Assembly (NCBI RefSeq): GCF_019703515.2
Contig: NC_059365.1
Span: forward strand, 35,607,501-35,671,500
Direction of reading: 5' to 3'
Length of the DNA stretch: 64,000 nucleotides
From: Myxocyprinus asiaticus
Taxonomy: Eukaryota; Chordata; Actinopteri; Cypriniformes; Catostomidae
The stretch's first letter is position 1; each line of letters opens with the position of its first letter. Below are positions 46,219 to 57,731 of this stretch, in pieces. The position numbers and the translations under genes are program-made. The notes under the pieces were generated by a model that did no database searches, was not told where the DNA came from, and saw nothing but the letters and a program-made list of their open reading frames with translations.

Positions 46219-46802
46219 TCATACGGCCGGAACCTCCGCAGGGCGAGCAGAATTGCCAGTAACTCGAGGCAGTTGATGTGCCAACGCAGCCGCGGACCCG
46301 TCTAGAGGCCGGCGGCTGCGTGCCCGTTGCCAACAGCGCCCCAGCCCGTTTTGGAGGCGTCTGTCGTGACCACGACGCGCCTGGAGACCAGTTCTAGCGG
46401 AACACCTGCTCGTGGAAACGAGAGGTCGGTCCAAGGGCTGAAAAGACGGTGACAGACCGACGTAATGGCCACGCGGTGTGTCCCGTGGCGCCATGCCCAT
46501 CTCGGGACTCGAGTCTGGAGCCAGTGCTGAAGCGGCCTCATATGCATCAACCCGAGCGGGGTGGCCACCGCCGAGGATGCCATATGCCCCAGGAGCCTCT
46601 GAAAATGTTTCAGTGGAACCGCTGTTTTCTGTTTGAACGCCTTCAAACAGGCCAGCACCGACTGGGCGTGCTCGTTCGTAAGGTGCGCCGTCAAGGAGAC
46701 TGAGTCCAACTCCAAACCGAGAAAAGAGATGCTCTGAACCGGGAGGAGTTTGCTCTTTTCCCAGCTGACCCGAAGCCCTAGTCGGCTGAGGTGTGAGAGC
46801 AC
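46219..46802 (-). pseudogene. DIRS RNase H region
   Basis: An open frame (46302-46802) of 166 residues running from the polymerase thumb (LRVSWEKSKLLPVQSISFLG) through LKHFQRLLGHMASSA to the RNase H start VVVTTDASKTGWGAV, with the first acidic residue. The domain continues in another frame through TDSMAAVAYVNRQGG (about 46140-46190). Confidence 0.85.
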
Positions 46803-46849
46803 CAGGTCCCTGTGTGCGCATAACCCGTCTTGAGAGTGAGCTAGGATTA

Positions 46850-47950
46850 GCCATTCGTCGAGATAAGGGAGGTGGGCATTCGCATTCTCAACTAACGGGG
46901 CAAGGGCAGCCTCTGCGATCTTCGTAAAGACGCGAGGAGACAGGGACGGGCCGAAAGGGAGGACTTTGTACCGATATGCCTAACCCTCGAACGCGAACCG
47001 CAGGAAGGGTCTGTGTCGAGGAAGGATCGAGACGTGAAAGTACGCATCCTTCGGGTCTACCGCCGCGAACCAATCTTGATGCCGGATGCTCACTAGAATG
47101 CGTCTTTTTGCGTCAGCATCTTGAACGGGAGTCTGTGTAAGGCCCGGTTCAGTACTCGCAGGTCCAAGATTGGCCGCAACCCACCGCCTTTTTTCGGTTC
47201 AACGAAGTAGGAGCTGTAAAACCCCTTCTTCATCTCGGCTGGAGGGACAGGTTCTATCGCGTCCTTCCGTAGGAGGGTAGCGATCTCCGCGCAAGGTAGC
47301 AGCGTTTCCGTCTTTCACCAAGGTGAAGTGGACACCGCTGGACCTGGGCGGATGCCCGGCGAAGTGAATCGTGCAGCCGAGTCGGACGGTCCGGACCAGC
47401 CCTCATGACGGACTGGAAAGCGCAAGCCATGCGTCCGAGTTCCGCGCAAGGGGGCCCAAAGGGACAACATCATCGGATGTGATCGGGTGGGGCCTCGCGG
47501 CGGGGCGGAGCTCGAGGTGCCACACCACATCGTGGCCGTGCTGAGTCCGAGGACATCGAAGCACTTACCTGGCTTCTTGTGACCACCCCCGGAACAGCCT
47601 GGGACGGGGGAGGAAGAGGCCTGTCCTCATGACCCGTGGAGACTGTCACATCGGGGACGGATTTGTGCCACAGCTGGGTGCTCACGGCGGGAGACCGCCG
47701 CTGGAGCGCCAACCTGCCAAATGGAGTGGTGGACGGTGGTCGTGATGCCAGCCGTACACACCGGATATGTGACCCAGGGAACAAGGAAACCACTCTTGCG
47801 GAGCTCTTGAGTACTGCAGCCACTTGGCCATGCAGCGCAATTAAATGCAAAAGGTAACAAAAAGATGAAGATCTGCTTACCAGCTCCAGAGCAGCGGGTT
47901 TCGTTGTCCCTGGGTCGCCCGTCTCAGGGGCGCTTCGAAGACCTCCGTGG
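46850..47950 (-). pseudogene. DIRS reverse transcriptase region
   Basis: Fragments in several minus-strand frames. Visible are AVDPKDAYFHVSILPRHRPF (about 47000-47070, with the first catalytic aspartate), then YKVLPFGPSLSPRVFTKI (46920-46975) and the polymerase box PYLDEWLILAHSQ (46820-46865). DIRS polymerases usually have LDDWL there, so the second aspartate is replaced by glutamate. Stops and shifts break it. Confidence 0.8.
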
Positions 47951-48079
47951 GTTCTTCGGTGCCGGCTGTGAGACGGGTGGCGTCGGCTTCCTACGGTGGG
48001 CTCCACACCGGGGCCGGGCCGGAGGGGCGGGCTGCGGTGGAGCCGGTGCAGTCACCGCAGGGGGACGCCCTCGGCCATG

Positions 48080-49360
48080 AGTAGATGGGGTGCGGGATCT
48101 TGAGCCACGCCGGGGCAGGATAAGCCGGCTAGCATCCATCTACTGCTCTACCATCGAAAACTGCTGGGCAAAGTCCTCGACGGTGTCGCCGAATAGGCCC
48201 GCCTGGGAAATGGGGGCAGCAAGGAATCGTGTCCTGTCGGCCTCACCCATCTCGACCAGGTTGAGCCAAAGGTAGCGCTCCTGGACCACTAGTGTGGCCA
48301 TCGTCCGCCCGAGAGACCGCGCCGTGACCTCCATCGCTCGGAGAGCGAGGTCGGTCGCCGAGCGCAGTTCCTGCATCAATCCCGGGGCGGAACTACCCTC
48401 GTGCTGTTCCTTTAGCGCCTTGGCGGACTTGCAGGAGAGCCATGGCGTGCAGGGCAGAGGCGGCTTGTCCAGCAGCACCGTAGGCTTTGACCGTCAGAGA
48501 CGACGTAAACCTACAGGCCTTGGACGGGGGCTTTGGGCACCCGCGCCAGGTGGCGGCGCTCTGCGGGCATAGGTGCACCGCGAGCGCCTTTATCCACCGG
48601 AGGATTGCCGAATAACCCTTGGCCGCCCCACCATCGAGGGTAGTGAGAGCGGGGAAGCTGAAAAGATCGGGACCGGGCAGTAAAAGGTGCCTCCCGCGAC
48701 CTTGTCAGCTCTTCATTCACTTCCGGGAAGAAAGGAACGGAGCGGGGCGTGGCTTTGAGCGGCGCCGCGAGCCCAGGAACCAATCACAGAGCCGCGAGGG
48801 TTCAGGGAAGAACGGTGAAATCCACTCTAACCGACGCTCGCGGCTGTCCGGGAAAGCATGTCGTCATCTCTGTGTCAGCCTGTGACTGGGCGATCAACCC
48901 CGAAGGGAGGAGCCCAGCTGAGGCTTCCGACTGGACGAGCTGCGCTCGAGAGCTCATCACTTTCGCGGGCTCCGAATAAGAGGTCGAACTCGCCGTGAGA
49001 CGAGCCGGCGGACTCACCCGGAAGCCCGATCGGGGCAGACGAGCGTGCTGGGGAATGGGAGGTCCGCGGGGGGATACCCGGCAGAGGCAGTCCCATTGGG
49101 GTCCCCAAATCGCCCCCAGTGCTAGCCGCGCTGGCCTCAAACCCGTGGGTAAAAGGACCGAGGCGGGAGCCTCTGGGGTGGCTCGCTTTCTTACGAAGGC
49201 GAGCCGCGACCGCAACGTTGCCATGGACATATTCTCGCAATGAGAACGTGACCATCCATGAACGCTGTCTCCGCGTGAGCAGTGCCCAGACACGAAAGAC
49301 AGTGATCGTGACCGTTAGAAGGCGAGAGATAACGAGCACAACCAGGAATAACACACAATC
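48080..49360 (-). pseudogene. DIRS gag-like ORF, fragmented
   Basis: The coding sense is spread over several minus-strand frames. In order they show a CENMSMATLRSRLAF region (about 49200-49240), SVPFFPEVNEELTRSREAPF and ARSRSFQLPRS (48650-48745), then HLCPQSAATWRG and AGQAASALHAM (48420-48570). The best-preserved block is QELRSATDLALRAMEVTARS to LFGDTVEDFAQQF (48150-48400). It ends with a basic, proline-rich tail. These blocks match the gag of fish DIRS elements as I recall it. No single frame spans them. Confidence 0.8.
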
Positions 49361-49756
49361 GGAAAGGCATCTTTAAAAAGACGCGTCTTTAAAAAGACGT
49401 TCCGTGTGTGCGCTCTTTTAGAGAAATATATACTCTTTTAGAGGGGAAAAATGATCTTTCAGAAAATATACTCTCTAGTTTTTCTGCCGAAGCGCCCAGG
49501 GGCATTCTCTGCAGTGCACCAGTGCAGAGGAGGGAGAAGCCGCTGAAATGCGCCGTCAGATCCAGCAGGTGAATGAACAGTAGTATTCAGCTCAGCGAGC
49601 ATGACCGTTCGGCTCCGAAGAGAAAATCTGAATGAGTGGTTGCATACCAGCTCCTTTTATACCCGTATGTTCGGGGGAGTGGCATGCAAATACCACTCGC
49701 CAATTTTCATTGGCCTTTTATCAAAGACCAGAGGTGTCTCGGGCTCCCAAGAGTGA

Positions 49757-49916
49757 CCCCTAGTGTCACTACATCGACACCAACGTCGAGTGAGTGACAG
49801 ATAGGGAACGTCATGGTTACTGGTGTAACCTCCGTTCCCTGATGGAGGGAACGAGACGTTGGTCCCCTAGTGTCACTACATCGACACCAACGTCGAGTGA
49901 GTGACAGATAGGGAAC
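49757..49916. repeat. 53-bp direct repeat at the DIRS right terminus
   Basis: 49757-49809 and 49864-49916 are identical over 53 bp (both start CCCCTAGTGTCACTACATCG and end GATAGGGAAC). They flank one copy of the GTTCCCTGATGGAGGGAAC palindrome. Confidence 0.95.
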
Positions 49917-50160
49917 AGTAGAACATTGATTTGAATCAATGTTAGCTCTTTTAATCCTTCACATCAACAATCAAACATAACCATCAAATTCAATAGAATA
50001 TTAATTATTATCAAAGATAATCATTCATTATTAAAATCAATGGAACATTGATTAGAATTAACACTAGCTTATTGATCCTTCAAATTCAACAATCATCATA
50101 GATAATTATCAATTATCAAAAATCAATAGAATATTAATAAGGATTAATATCGCTGGGGCA
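49917..50160. repeat. AT-rich tandem repeat, about 122-bp period
   Basis: Units starting AACATTGATT at 49922 and 50044, with shared CAATAGAATATTAAT and TTATCAAAGATAAT words. The array continues on the far side of the DIRS element (about 43260-43320). Confidence 0.75.
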
Positions 50161-50494
50161 CCACCCTGGAATCATGGACTAATAACCAGATAGTATAACA
50201 GTCTCAATATTAGATTGTTCTCTTAGTAAAATCGACATCCGAAGAATATCGATTTTTGAAAAGAAACAATGAAGGCTTGAATCCGAGCACTGACATCCCC
50301 TGTCAGCATTTGACACAGGTGTATGCAAAACAAACCAAAACACTTCTCTTTGAAATATAACAAAGTTTATTTATGCAGTAATATCAATTAATAATTAATA
50401 CAATGCAGTCAATAAACCTCCGACTTACAACTACAAACTAAACAGTGACATGTTTAGATGTGGTAACCAAAATAATCCTATAACACATGAGAGG

Positions 50495-50602
<108 letters not shown>

Positions 50603-50774
50603 GGAGGGACGCGCACAAAATGGCGGACGTGAATCTCGTGGAGAGTACGTCACGCAAGATTTCCGGCCAGAGAATATGGCCATGAATGTGGGCGGAGAGA
50701 AGCCGGTCAATGGCGTCTGGCTGTTTACCGCATGTCTCCGATTGTATGACAGGGGAAACTCACTTCTAGCACCT

Positions 50775-51545
50775 GTTCAATCAGCACTGGTGCCCCCCAG
50801 GGATGTGTGCTCTCCCCAGTACTCTTCTCCCTCTACACCAATGACTGCATCGCCAAGGACCCCTCTGTCAAGCTCCTGAAGTTTGCAGATGACACCACTG
50901 TCATCGGCCTCATCCAAGATAACGATGAGTCTGCATACAGAAGGGAGGTTGAACAGCTGGCTGTCTGGTGCAGTCAAAACAACCTGGAGCTGAACACGCT
51001 CAAAACGGTGGAGATGATTGTGGACTTTAGGAGGAACACCCCAACACTAACCCCCCTCACCATTCTAAACAGCACTGTGGCAGCAGTGGAGTCATTCAGG
51101 TTCCTGGGCACTAGCATCTCACAGGACCTGAAGTGGGAGACACACATTGACTCCACTGTGAAAAAGGCCCAGCAGAGGTTGTACTTCCTTCACTAGTTGA
51201 GGAAATTCAACCTGCCACAGGAGCTGCTGATACAGTTCTACTCAGCAGTCATTGAGTCTGTCCTCTGCACTTCAATAACTGTCTGGTTTGGTTCAGATAC
51301 GAAATCAGATATCAGAAGACTACAAAGGACAGTTCGGACTGCTGAGAGGATTATTGGTTGCCCCCTGCCCCCCTTCAAGAACTATACACTTCCAGAGTGA
51401 GGAAAAAGGCTGGAAAAATCACTCTGGACCCCACTCACCCTGCCCACTACCTTTTTGAACTATTGCCTTCTGGCTGACGCTTCAGAGCACTGAGCACCAG
51501 AACCGTCAGGCACAGGAACAGTTTTTTCCCTCAGACTATCCAGCT
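50775..51545 (+). pseudogene. LINE reverse transcriptase, C-terminal half
   Basis: The segment opens with TGAPQGCVLSPVLFSLYTND and the catalytic FADDTTVIGL (about 50883-50912). The frame 50807-51196 ends in TAG after QQRLYFLH and continues in the same frame (51197-51400) with RKFNLPQELLIQFYSAVIES and IRRLQRTVRTAERI. It shifts near 51390 and ends IQLMNS at 51558. One stop and one frameshift make it dead. The enzyme's N-terminal half and the endonuclease are missing. Confidence 0.9.
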
Positions 51546-51955
51546 CATGAACAGTTAAATTGCCCCATTGAGCAATAACTATGTGCAATACACAGTTTAG
51601 ACTTTCTTATATTTATCCAACACATCCAACCTCCTCTGCCATTTCATTCCTCTGAAAAAAAAAAAAAAAAACATTTGCACTGTACATAACAGATTTGTAT
51701 TTACACTGTACATAACAGATTGTATTAGATTTGCACTACCCATGTGTATGTGTGTATGTGTGTATGTGTGTCTGTACGTATGTGTATAATTATTTTTTAT
51801 TTTTTATTTTTTTATTATTATCTATGTCTTGCTGCTGTTTTTTGTATTATTTTTGTATGGTTGTACACTGGAAACTCCTATCACCAAGACAAATTCCTTG
51901 TATGTGTAAGCATACTTGGCAATAAAGCTCATTCTGATTCTGATTCTGATTCTGA
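50775..51955 (+). mobile_element. LINE copy 2, 5'-truncated
   Basis: Starts inside the reverse transcriptase and runs to the ATTCTG-repeat tail. Its first about 570 bp are nearly identical, in reverse orientation, to 1-590. The 3' untranslated part has an A-run (51655-51670), a GTAT-rich tract (51740-51785) and AATAAAGCT before the tail. Truncation at the 5' end is typical of LINE insertion. Confidence 0.93.
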
Positions 51956-52039
51956 ACTTAGGGACAAAGCTGAGCTTTACACAAAGTTATCTACTAGCCA
52001 AAAATGTGTGCGAGAATGTTTGTGAGGGGTCGCGCGTGT

Positions 52040-55000
52040 GTGTGGTTAGTACGAGAGAGAGAGAGAGAGAGAATAAAGTGGCGGCACCAAAGCCGGTTTC
52101 GTGATCATGTGTGAGAATGCAACTGTTAGTTTATCACTCAGAGACGTGGTGGACGGCTCGTAAACCATCCCGCGGTCTTTGGTTCTTTAATGGATAAACT
52201 CAGTGTGCCGGTTTCACCCACGATAGAGGAAATACACAACAGTCCAATGTGACTGGACTACAATACAGCAAATCAAATTCGTGATAACTAATACCCTGAG
52301 TATTAATCGCAATGAGTAGACTCGGTGGTCCGTAAACTGTATAAGCAATAACCTTGATACACAAGAATAACACACTATAATATTCTATCTCTGCCCAGAC
52401 ATAAACCTCTTTCTTGAATCGCATGAGGATGCAGCTAGAATGTGTGTTCATCCGTCCTTTGACTCAGACTCGGTTCCTCGAGGCTCGGGTGATGACGGGA
52501 GGCCATTTCCTCGCTCTGTCGGCGGGCGGTACGGCTGCTGATTCTCGGCGGGCTGGCGGAGAAATCAGCGATGTCGACTTGATTGAAGAGGGAAGAGAAA
52601 TCTTTTCTCTTCACTTCTGCAGGCAAACGGATGAAGATGCAGATTGCTCGGCGGTCTCCTTTGGATCCATTAGAGTGTTTGGTGGAACACAGAGTAATCT
52701 CAACTCGTCCCAGCAAGATGGAGATTGTGTGGCCACAGTTTCAAGTCGGATGTTACTTCCTTGTGCCACGAGGCTACACCTGAGAGCAGCGATGAACTGC
52801 GTCTACACACGGCAAGCAAAGTTGTTGGAAGCAAATCCCGGAAGCATCTCAGAGGTATTTCTACTCCTGATGACGTCATGGTTGAGGGGCGTTCTGTCGT
52901 GTGCCTCATCCAATAGGAGTTGAGAGTTCGATCCTTTAGTGAGCAAGGCTTCATTGGATTTGTAGTCTGTTTTGGACTCCCTTTGTTTGATTTTGGCGTG
53001 GTTTTTATCAGTAAGATTTATGACGGAGGCATCAGTCAGGCTTTTACGACTGTTAGGCCTGCCTTTGTCTTCTATCTGAATACATGAGGCCCAACAATTT
53101 ACTAAAATGTATGAATATGATGAGTAAATATTGACTCTTTACTCCCCGACCCAGGTTTTAATGGTTGCTATGCCCCTGGATTAAAATTATTTTAGTGTGA
53201 ACTGTCTTTTACAGAAGTTAATTAGCATTCAACAGATGTTTTCTAACAGTTCCACTACACTTTTTACAACTTTCCTAAGGCTGCAAAGGTGATAGAATTT
53301 TCCCAGTAACTCTCAAAAAGTGTCTTAAACTGCCAATTTATCACCATTCTCCACAATGACAACATTGTGCAATTACATCAATTACCCATTATTATAGTTC
53401 ACAGGACAGGAGTATTTGGAGAGAAACCTTGAACAGAGTGCAAATTAGAATTGGGAACCCAAACATCCATTGATTAATAAGAATGGGCTTCAAACCCAAT
53501 TTTCATTACATCACCATTTTCTCTTAAATTAGATGCACAGGTCTGGTTTATATCCGCCTGTTTGTTCAGCTCATTGCCACAGCTTGTTTATAACAGGATA
53601 GCATTAACTAATTACTGTTTATTTATTTAAATTATATCATAACCCCACAGGCCCTTGATTTATAAAAAAAAAAAGACAAGATTGAATGTCTTATTTCAAA
53701 TCTTTCACATGTTTTTTCTCTCTCAAATAATTAGCAAATTATTCATAACACAAACAGTCTGACTACATCGTATCTTTTTTTTTTTTCATAAAGTCTACTG
53801 TTGCTACATACAGGATTGGTTTTGCTCCAACAAGTGCTCCCAGACATTTATTTCCTAAGCAATCAGATGCAACTTTAGTGGAATGTTGCAGAATGTTGCA
53901 TGAGGAGTTATGTTGCACCTAACAAGCTGGCGTGACATGGCATTTGAGAATCTACAATGCATGAAGTCTGACAGTTTTGTCTCTGTAATTTCCATTCTGT
54001 CAGACCTGTTTCCTGATCGAAGGTCTTTAATGATATACCATAGACGCTGAGATTTGGATGGCTGCCACTCGGTTGCTCATATTTAATTGGATCCAGAGCA
54101 TTGAAATCTTACCTAATTTTCAAGGTGTAATGTAAAAAGTTCCCTGTACTGACCCCAGGATATCAATTTTCTTATACATATTGCAGGTGTTCCACAAAAT
54201 TCCCTGTAAAGAAAATTCCAGATGGTTTTAAAAAGCAATTATTGGTTGAGAAAGAAGATAGTTAAATCATCTGGAAAGAAACACACAAGGCATATAACTG
54301 CATATTGAACGCAATCTCAGTGGGCAACGTAGCTTGTTATGCTTAATTAATTTCACCAATATGCGTCACGTGCACCCAGGCTGAAGAGTTATGCACTCAT
54401 CATTTACATACTCAGAATTCATTGATCAGAACAACATCATTGATTCGTGCCATTTATATAAGCACCGTGATCACCCATGCTTATTGAGAGCAGAATCAGT
54501 CATGTCAAAGATGGCTTCATTAGTGCTCAAACCACTTTCATTTGCATGCTGTAGAATGAGTCATAATGTCCTGTGAAATATAGGCTACTATAGTCAACAG
54601 TAGAATGCACCACTGTTTTCTACTCCCCTGCGGTGAAATCAGTAAAGAGGACATTACCGAACACATGTGGAAGTGTGTAGTGCCGAAAGACCATAAGAGC
54701 AGGATTTACAGCTGTTTTTGTCTTATATACCACCACAGCCCCTTCAGTAACTTTTGGTGCTGAAGTTTTGGGATAGCACATAAACAATGCTGGATGGAGA
54801 CACCAAGATGCAAATAAAATTTCCAAAATGCACAACACTTTCTTGAGGAGGATATAGAGAAGCACAGTTACCGTATACATTCCTAGATGCGCATCAAAAA
54901 ATAATGTGACTTTTCCTCAACAAGTCATGTGACTGAATAATTAGCTCATAGCTGGACTGTCGGAGTCAAAGCCTGTACTGAAAGTGAATGGATCATTTTA

Positions 55001-55663
55001 CCTCCCATCTGCTGCCGATCGCTAGCGAACATAAATTTCATCACAGTGTTTTGGCTGTGTGCTCTAAACTGCAGGTCTTTTTTTTTTTACATTTACTGTA
55101 ATAGAGGAGCCACAGTGGCTTCCCCAGTGGCTACAACATCCATTTCTCTTTTGCGTCAATATCTCCAAAAGTGACGTTCTCTTGAACACATGGGATGGAA
55201 ATGCTGATTTATGCATCACTTATATGTGTTTACTATTTCCTGTAGCGCTTTTGATAGCGCATTGCACGATTAGCCTCAGAGACACAGGTCTGGGTCCCAC
55301 TTGGTAACCCAGGAAATAATCACGTTCACATAAACAGTGGTGAGTACTGTTCGGATTCACATTTTTCCTCTAAAGGCTGGATTAAAATACACAACTTTAA
55401 AAATATGTACACATTTTAAAACACTAGGCATCGCACACTTTCTGACTTTGACTTTCGCTACAGACAAAAACTGGGAATCACTCACCAAAACAACCGGGGA
55501 TAACACACAATTGTTGATCCGATCCAATCACAAACTCACACAGAATCACACACCCTCTTGTTTTCTGAGATGACAGATGACAGCATGACAGGGAACTGGC
55601 CGCTGTTGTTGCCGCTACTGCTCTGTGTCTCGAAAGAAAGGAGAAAAGTTAATTTCTGTGTCT
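52040..55663. other. Unassigned DNA, possible LTR-like segment at the start
   Basis: 52100-53092 has moderate GC content, open stretches without known domains (for example 52414-52923) and, on the minus strand, a TGTTGGGCCTC start near 53092. That would fit a minus-strand endogenous-retrovirus LTR, but I cannot find its end or a partner. 53100-55663 shows no gene. T-runs lie at 53776-53787 and 55078-55089. Confidence 0.3.
52051..52072. repeat. (GA)n microsatellite
   Basis: A short, nearly pure GA tract. Confidence 0.9.
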
Positions 55664-55800
55664 TGGCAAGGCAAGGCAAGTTTATTTATATAGCACATTT
55701 TATTCACAATGGCAATTCAAAGTGCTTTACATAAAAATGATAAAGAAAATACAAGATAAAATAAAATTTAAAACCAATAAAGAAAAATAAATTGGAATAA
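55664..55800 (-). mobile_element. LINE 3' terminal fragment (TTGCC-tailed type)
   Basis: On the minus strand it reads AAAGCACTTTGAATTGCCAT, then GTGCTATATAAATAAACTTG, then repeats of CCTTG. This is the conserved 3' end of a fish LINE group (I/Nimb-like by recall), different from the ATTCTG-tailed LINE above. It is a short 5'-truncated insertion. Confidence 0.65.
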
Positions 55801-56310
55801 AAAGTAATAAATAAGAATAAAAAGTTATAAGTTTTGGGTGGGAATATGAAATTCTCAGCCCGACTGAAAAACAGGGCTAAAATCTGATGTGACATATAAT
55901 CCAGCTTTAACATTTAATTTTTACTCCACTGAAGGTTAGGTTTAGGGTTGGGATTCGAGGGTAGAGTTCATAAAACGTGCATTCCTGTTAACTGAATTAC
56001 ATAATTTACAACTAAAAATTCAACTCTCTTTTGGCACCTCTCTGTGAACATTTAACTCAGAAACTGGAGCTCACACATGCCCATACATTCAAAAACACTT
56101 CCTGCTTTGGCCACTGCTTGAATTTCAGTAAATACAGACTGATTTTAGCAGCAAAACTTTTGATCTACTGTTGCCAAATTCAATTCAGTCTGTTAATACA
56201 ACGGGTGAAAAACAGACTCAAGTAGCACCAAATAATATTCTGCTACAAATGTCATTCAAACAAATGTATAAAACTTGCACATATGAGACACAATATATAT
56301 ATACTGTACA
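55801..56310. other. Unassigned AT-rich DNA
   Basis: A-rich sequence after the LINE end, then mixed DNA with short open stretches that have no domain. Confidence 0.4.
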
Positions 56311-56318
56311 TATACAGT

Positions 56319-57162
56319 CAGGGTTGGGGAGTAACAGAATACATGTAACAGGATTACGTATTTAAAATACAAAATATAAGTAACTGCATTTCACTACAGT
56401 TACAATTTAAATCATTGGTAATTAGAATACAGTTACATTCAAAAAGGATTTTGATTACTGAAGAGATTACTTTGCATTTTATTGTCATTTGTATCATTTA
56501 ATATTTAGTCCTTTCTGATGGAAAACATTTATACATATAAATGATGCGATCCAAAGTGCATTTGAACAGCGGTGAAACACTTTCTTATGATGTGTTACAT
56601 TCATACGAGCAGACAGAGAAGTAGGTTTGAAGTTTGGAGCAGAAGAAATAGAAATAAACCTTGTGTAAACTGTCAGCTTTACGCTAAGCTAAAATGCTAT
56701 TTCTAGCCATTTTACATGCACGTTACCAGGCACGATCATATTTTATCAAGAAAATTCACGTTGGATCATAATCCAATCTTTTTGCTAGTAAGACCTTTTA
56801 TATAAGGGCAAAAATCGTATTCTTGATAATAATTTTTGTATTGTTTTCCTGTAAAATTATCTAAAATTCTTTAAAACAAGATCAATTTGATTTATCTTGT
56901 TTTAGAAACAACACTGCACAAGATATTTAGGTTTTTCTGAGAATGTATTTTTAACATGTGTATTTTATCTTACTGTAATGGCAGAGTTTTTATAGTCAAA
57001 ACAAGTGAAAAAATCTATCAGTGCTGAAGAAGTAATCCAAAGTATTTAAAATACATTACTGACCTTGAGTAATCTAAGGGAATACATTACAAATTACATT
57101 TTACAGTATGTATTCTGTAATCTGTAGTGGAATACATTTCAAAAGTAACCCTCCCAACCCTG
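56319..57162. mobile_element. Non-autonomous hAT element with 8-bp duplication
   Basis: 844 bp beginning CAGGGTTGGGGAGTAACAGA and ending AAGTAACCCTCCCAACCCTG. The 8 bp TATACAGT occurs on both sides (56311-56318 and 57163-57170), the standard hAT duplication. Subterminal repeats of GTAACAG/GATTAC and ACATTAC type are plentiful. No transposase frame is present. It interrupts the end of the Tc1-like element that continues at 57171. Confidence 0.92.
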
Positions 57163-57690
57163 TATACAGTTCTGTGCAAAAATTTTAGGCAATTGTGAAA
57201 CATGTTGCATAGTGAGGATGTCTTCAAAAATAATGACATAAATAGTTTTCATTTATCAGTTAACATCATACAAAGTCCAGTAAGCATAAAAAAGCTAAAT
57301 CAATATTTGGTGTGGCCACCTTTGCCTTTAAAACAGCCCCAGTTCTCCTAGGTACACCTGGACACAGTTGTTCTTGGTTGTTGGCAGATAGGATGTACCA
57401 AGCTTCTTGGAGAATTCACCACAGCTCTTCAATCTATTTAGGCTGTCTCAACTGCTTTTGTCTCTTCATGTAAACCCAGACTAACTTGATGTTCAGTGGG
57501 GGGCAATGCCATCTCTTGCAGAGCACCCTGTTCTTTTATTCTAATCTTTTCTATTTACAAAAGTAATGTTTGGGAGTATAAATTGTATTTTTCCTATTGA
57601 TACACAAAAGCTGAAGATATAAATAACCATCTTAAGACAAATGTTTTTGTGAAACATCTTAAGTGCCTAAAAATTTGCACAGTATTGATA
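57163..57690. mobile_element. Tc1-like miniature element, interrupted at its left end
   Basis: The left inverted repeat is CAGTTCTGTGCAAAAATTTT, then AGGCA. The right end is the near complement (TGCCTAAAAATTTGCACAGT). About 520 bp without transposase. The hAT element at 56319-57162 lies a few bases into its left end. The internal phrase TGTGGCCACCTTTGCCTTTA resembles the leader of Tc1-like families, so it is likely an internal deletion product. Confidence 0.75.
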
Positions 57691-57731
57691 TATATATATA
57701 TATATATACACACTGCATATATATGTATATA

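Larger units (their letters stand above)
43321..49916 (-). mobile_element. DIRS-like tyrosine-recombinase retrotransposon, full length but decayed
   Basis: 6.6 kb of GC-rich sequence in an AT-rich flank. On the minus strand it carries gag, reverse transcriptase/RNase H and tyrosine recombinase remnants, then an internal complementary region (about 43700-43815) and the left terminus. Left and right termini are inverted relative to each other over about 300 bp. There is no LTR pair and no target duplication, as expected for DIRS. All three genes have stops or frameshifts. The left terminus carries an extra perfect hairpin and the right terminus a 53-bp direct repeat. Confidence 0.92.

Noticed and set aside
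47636..48885. Several plus-strand frames of 70-90 codons
   Set aside because: Shadows of the GC-rich DIRS gag and polymerase region on the opposite strand.
52414..52923. A 169-codon plus-strand frame with no repeat content
   Set aside because: No recognisable domain, no splice or promoter support, and a comparable minus-strand frame; it lies in a segment with LTR-like texture. Kept only as unassigned.
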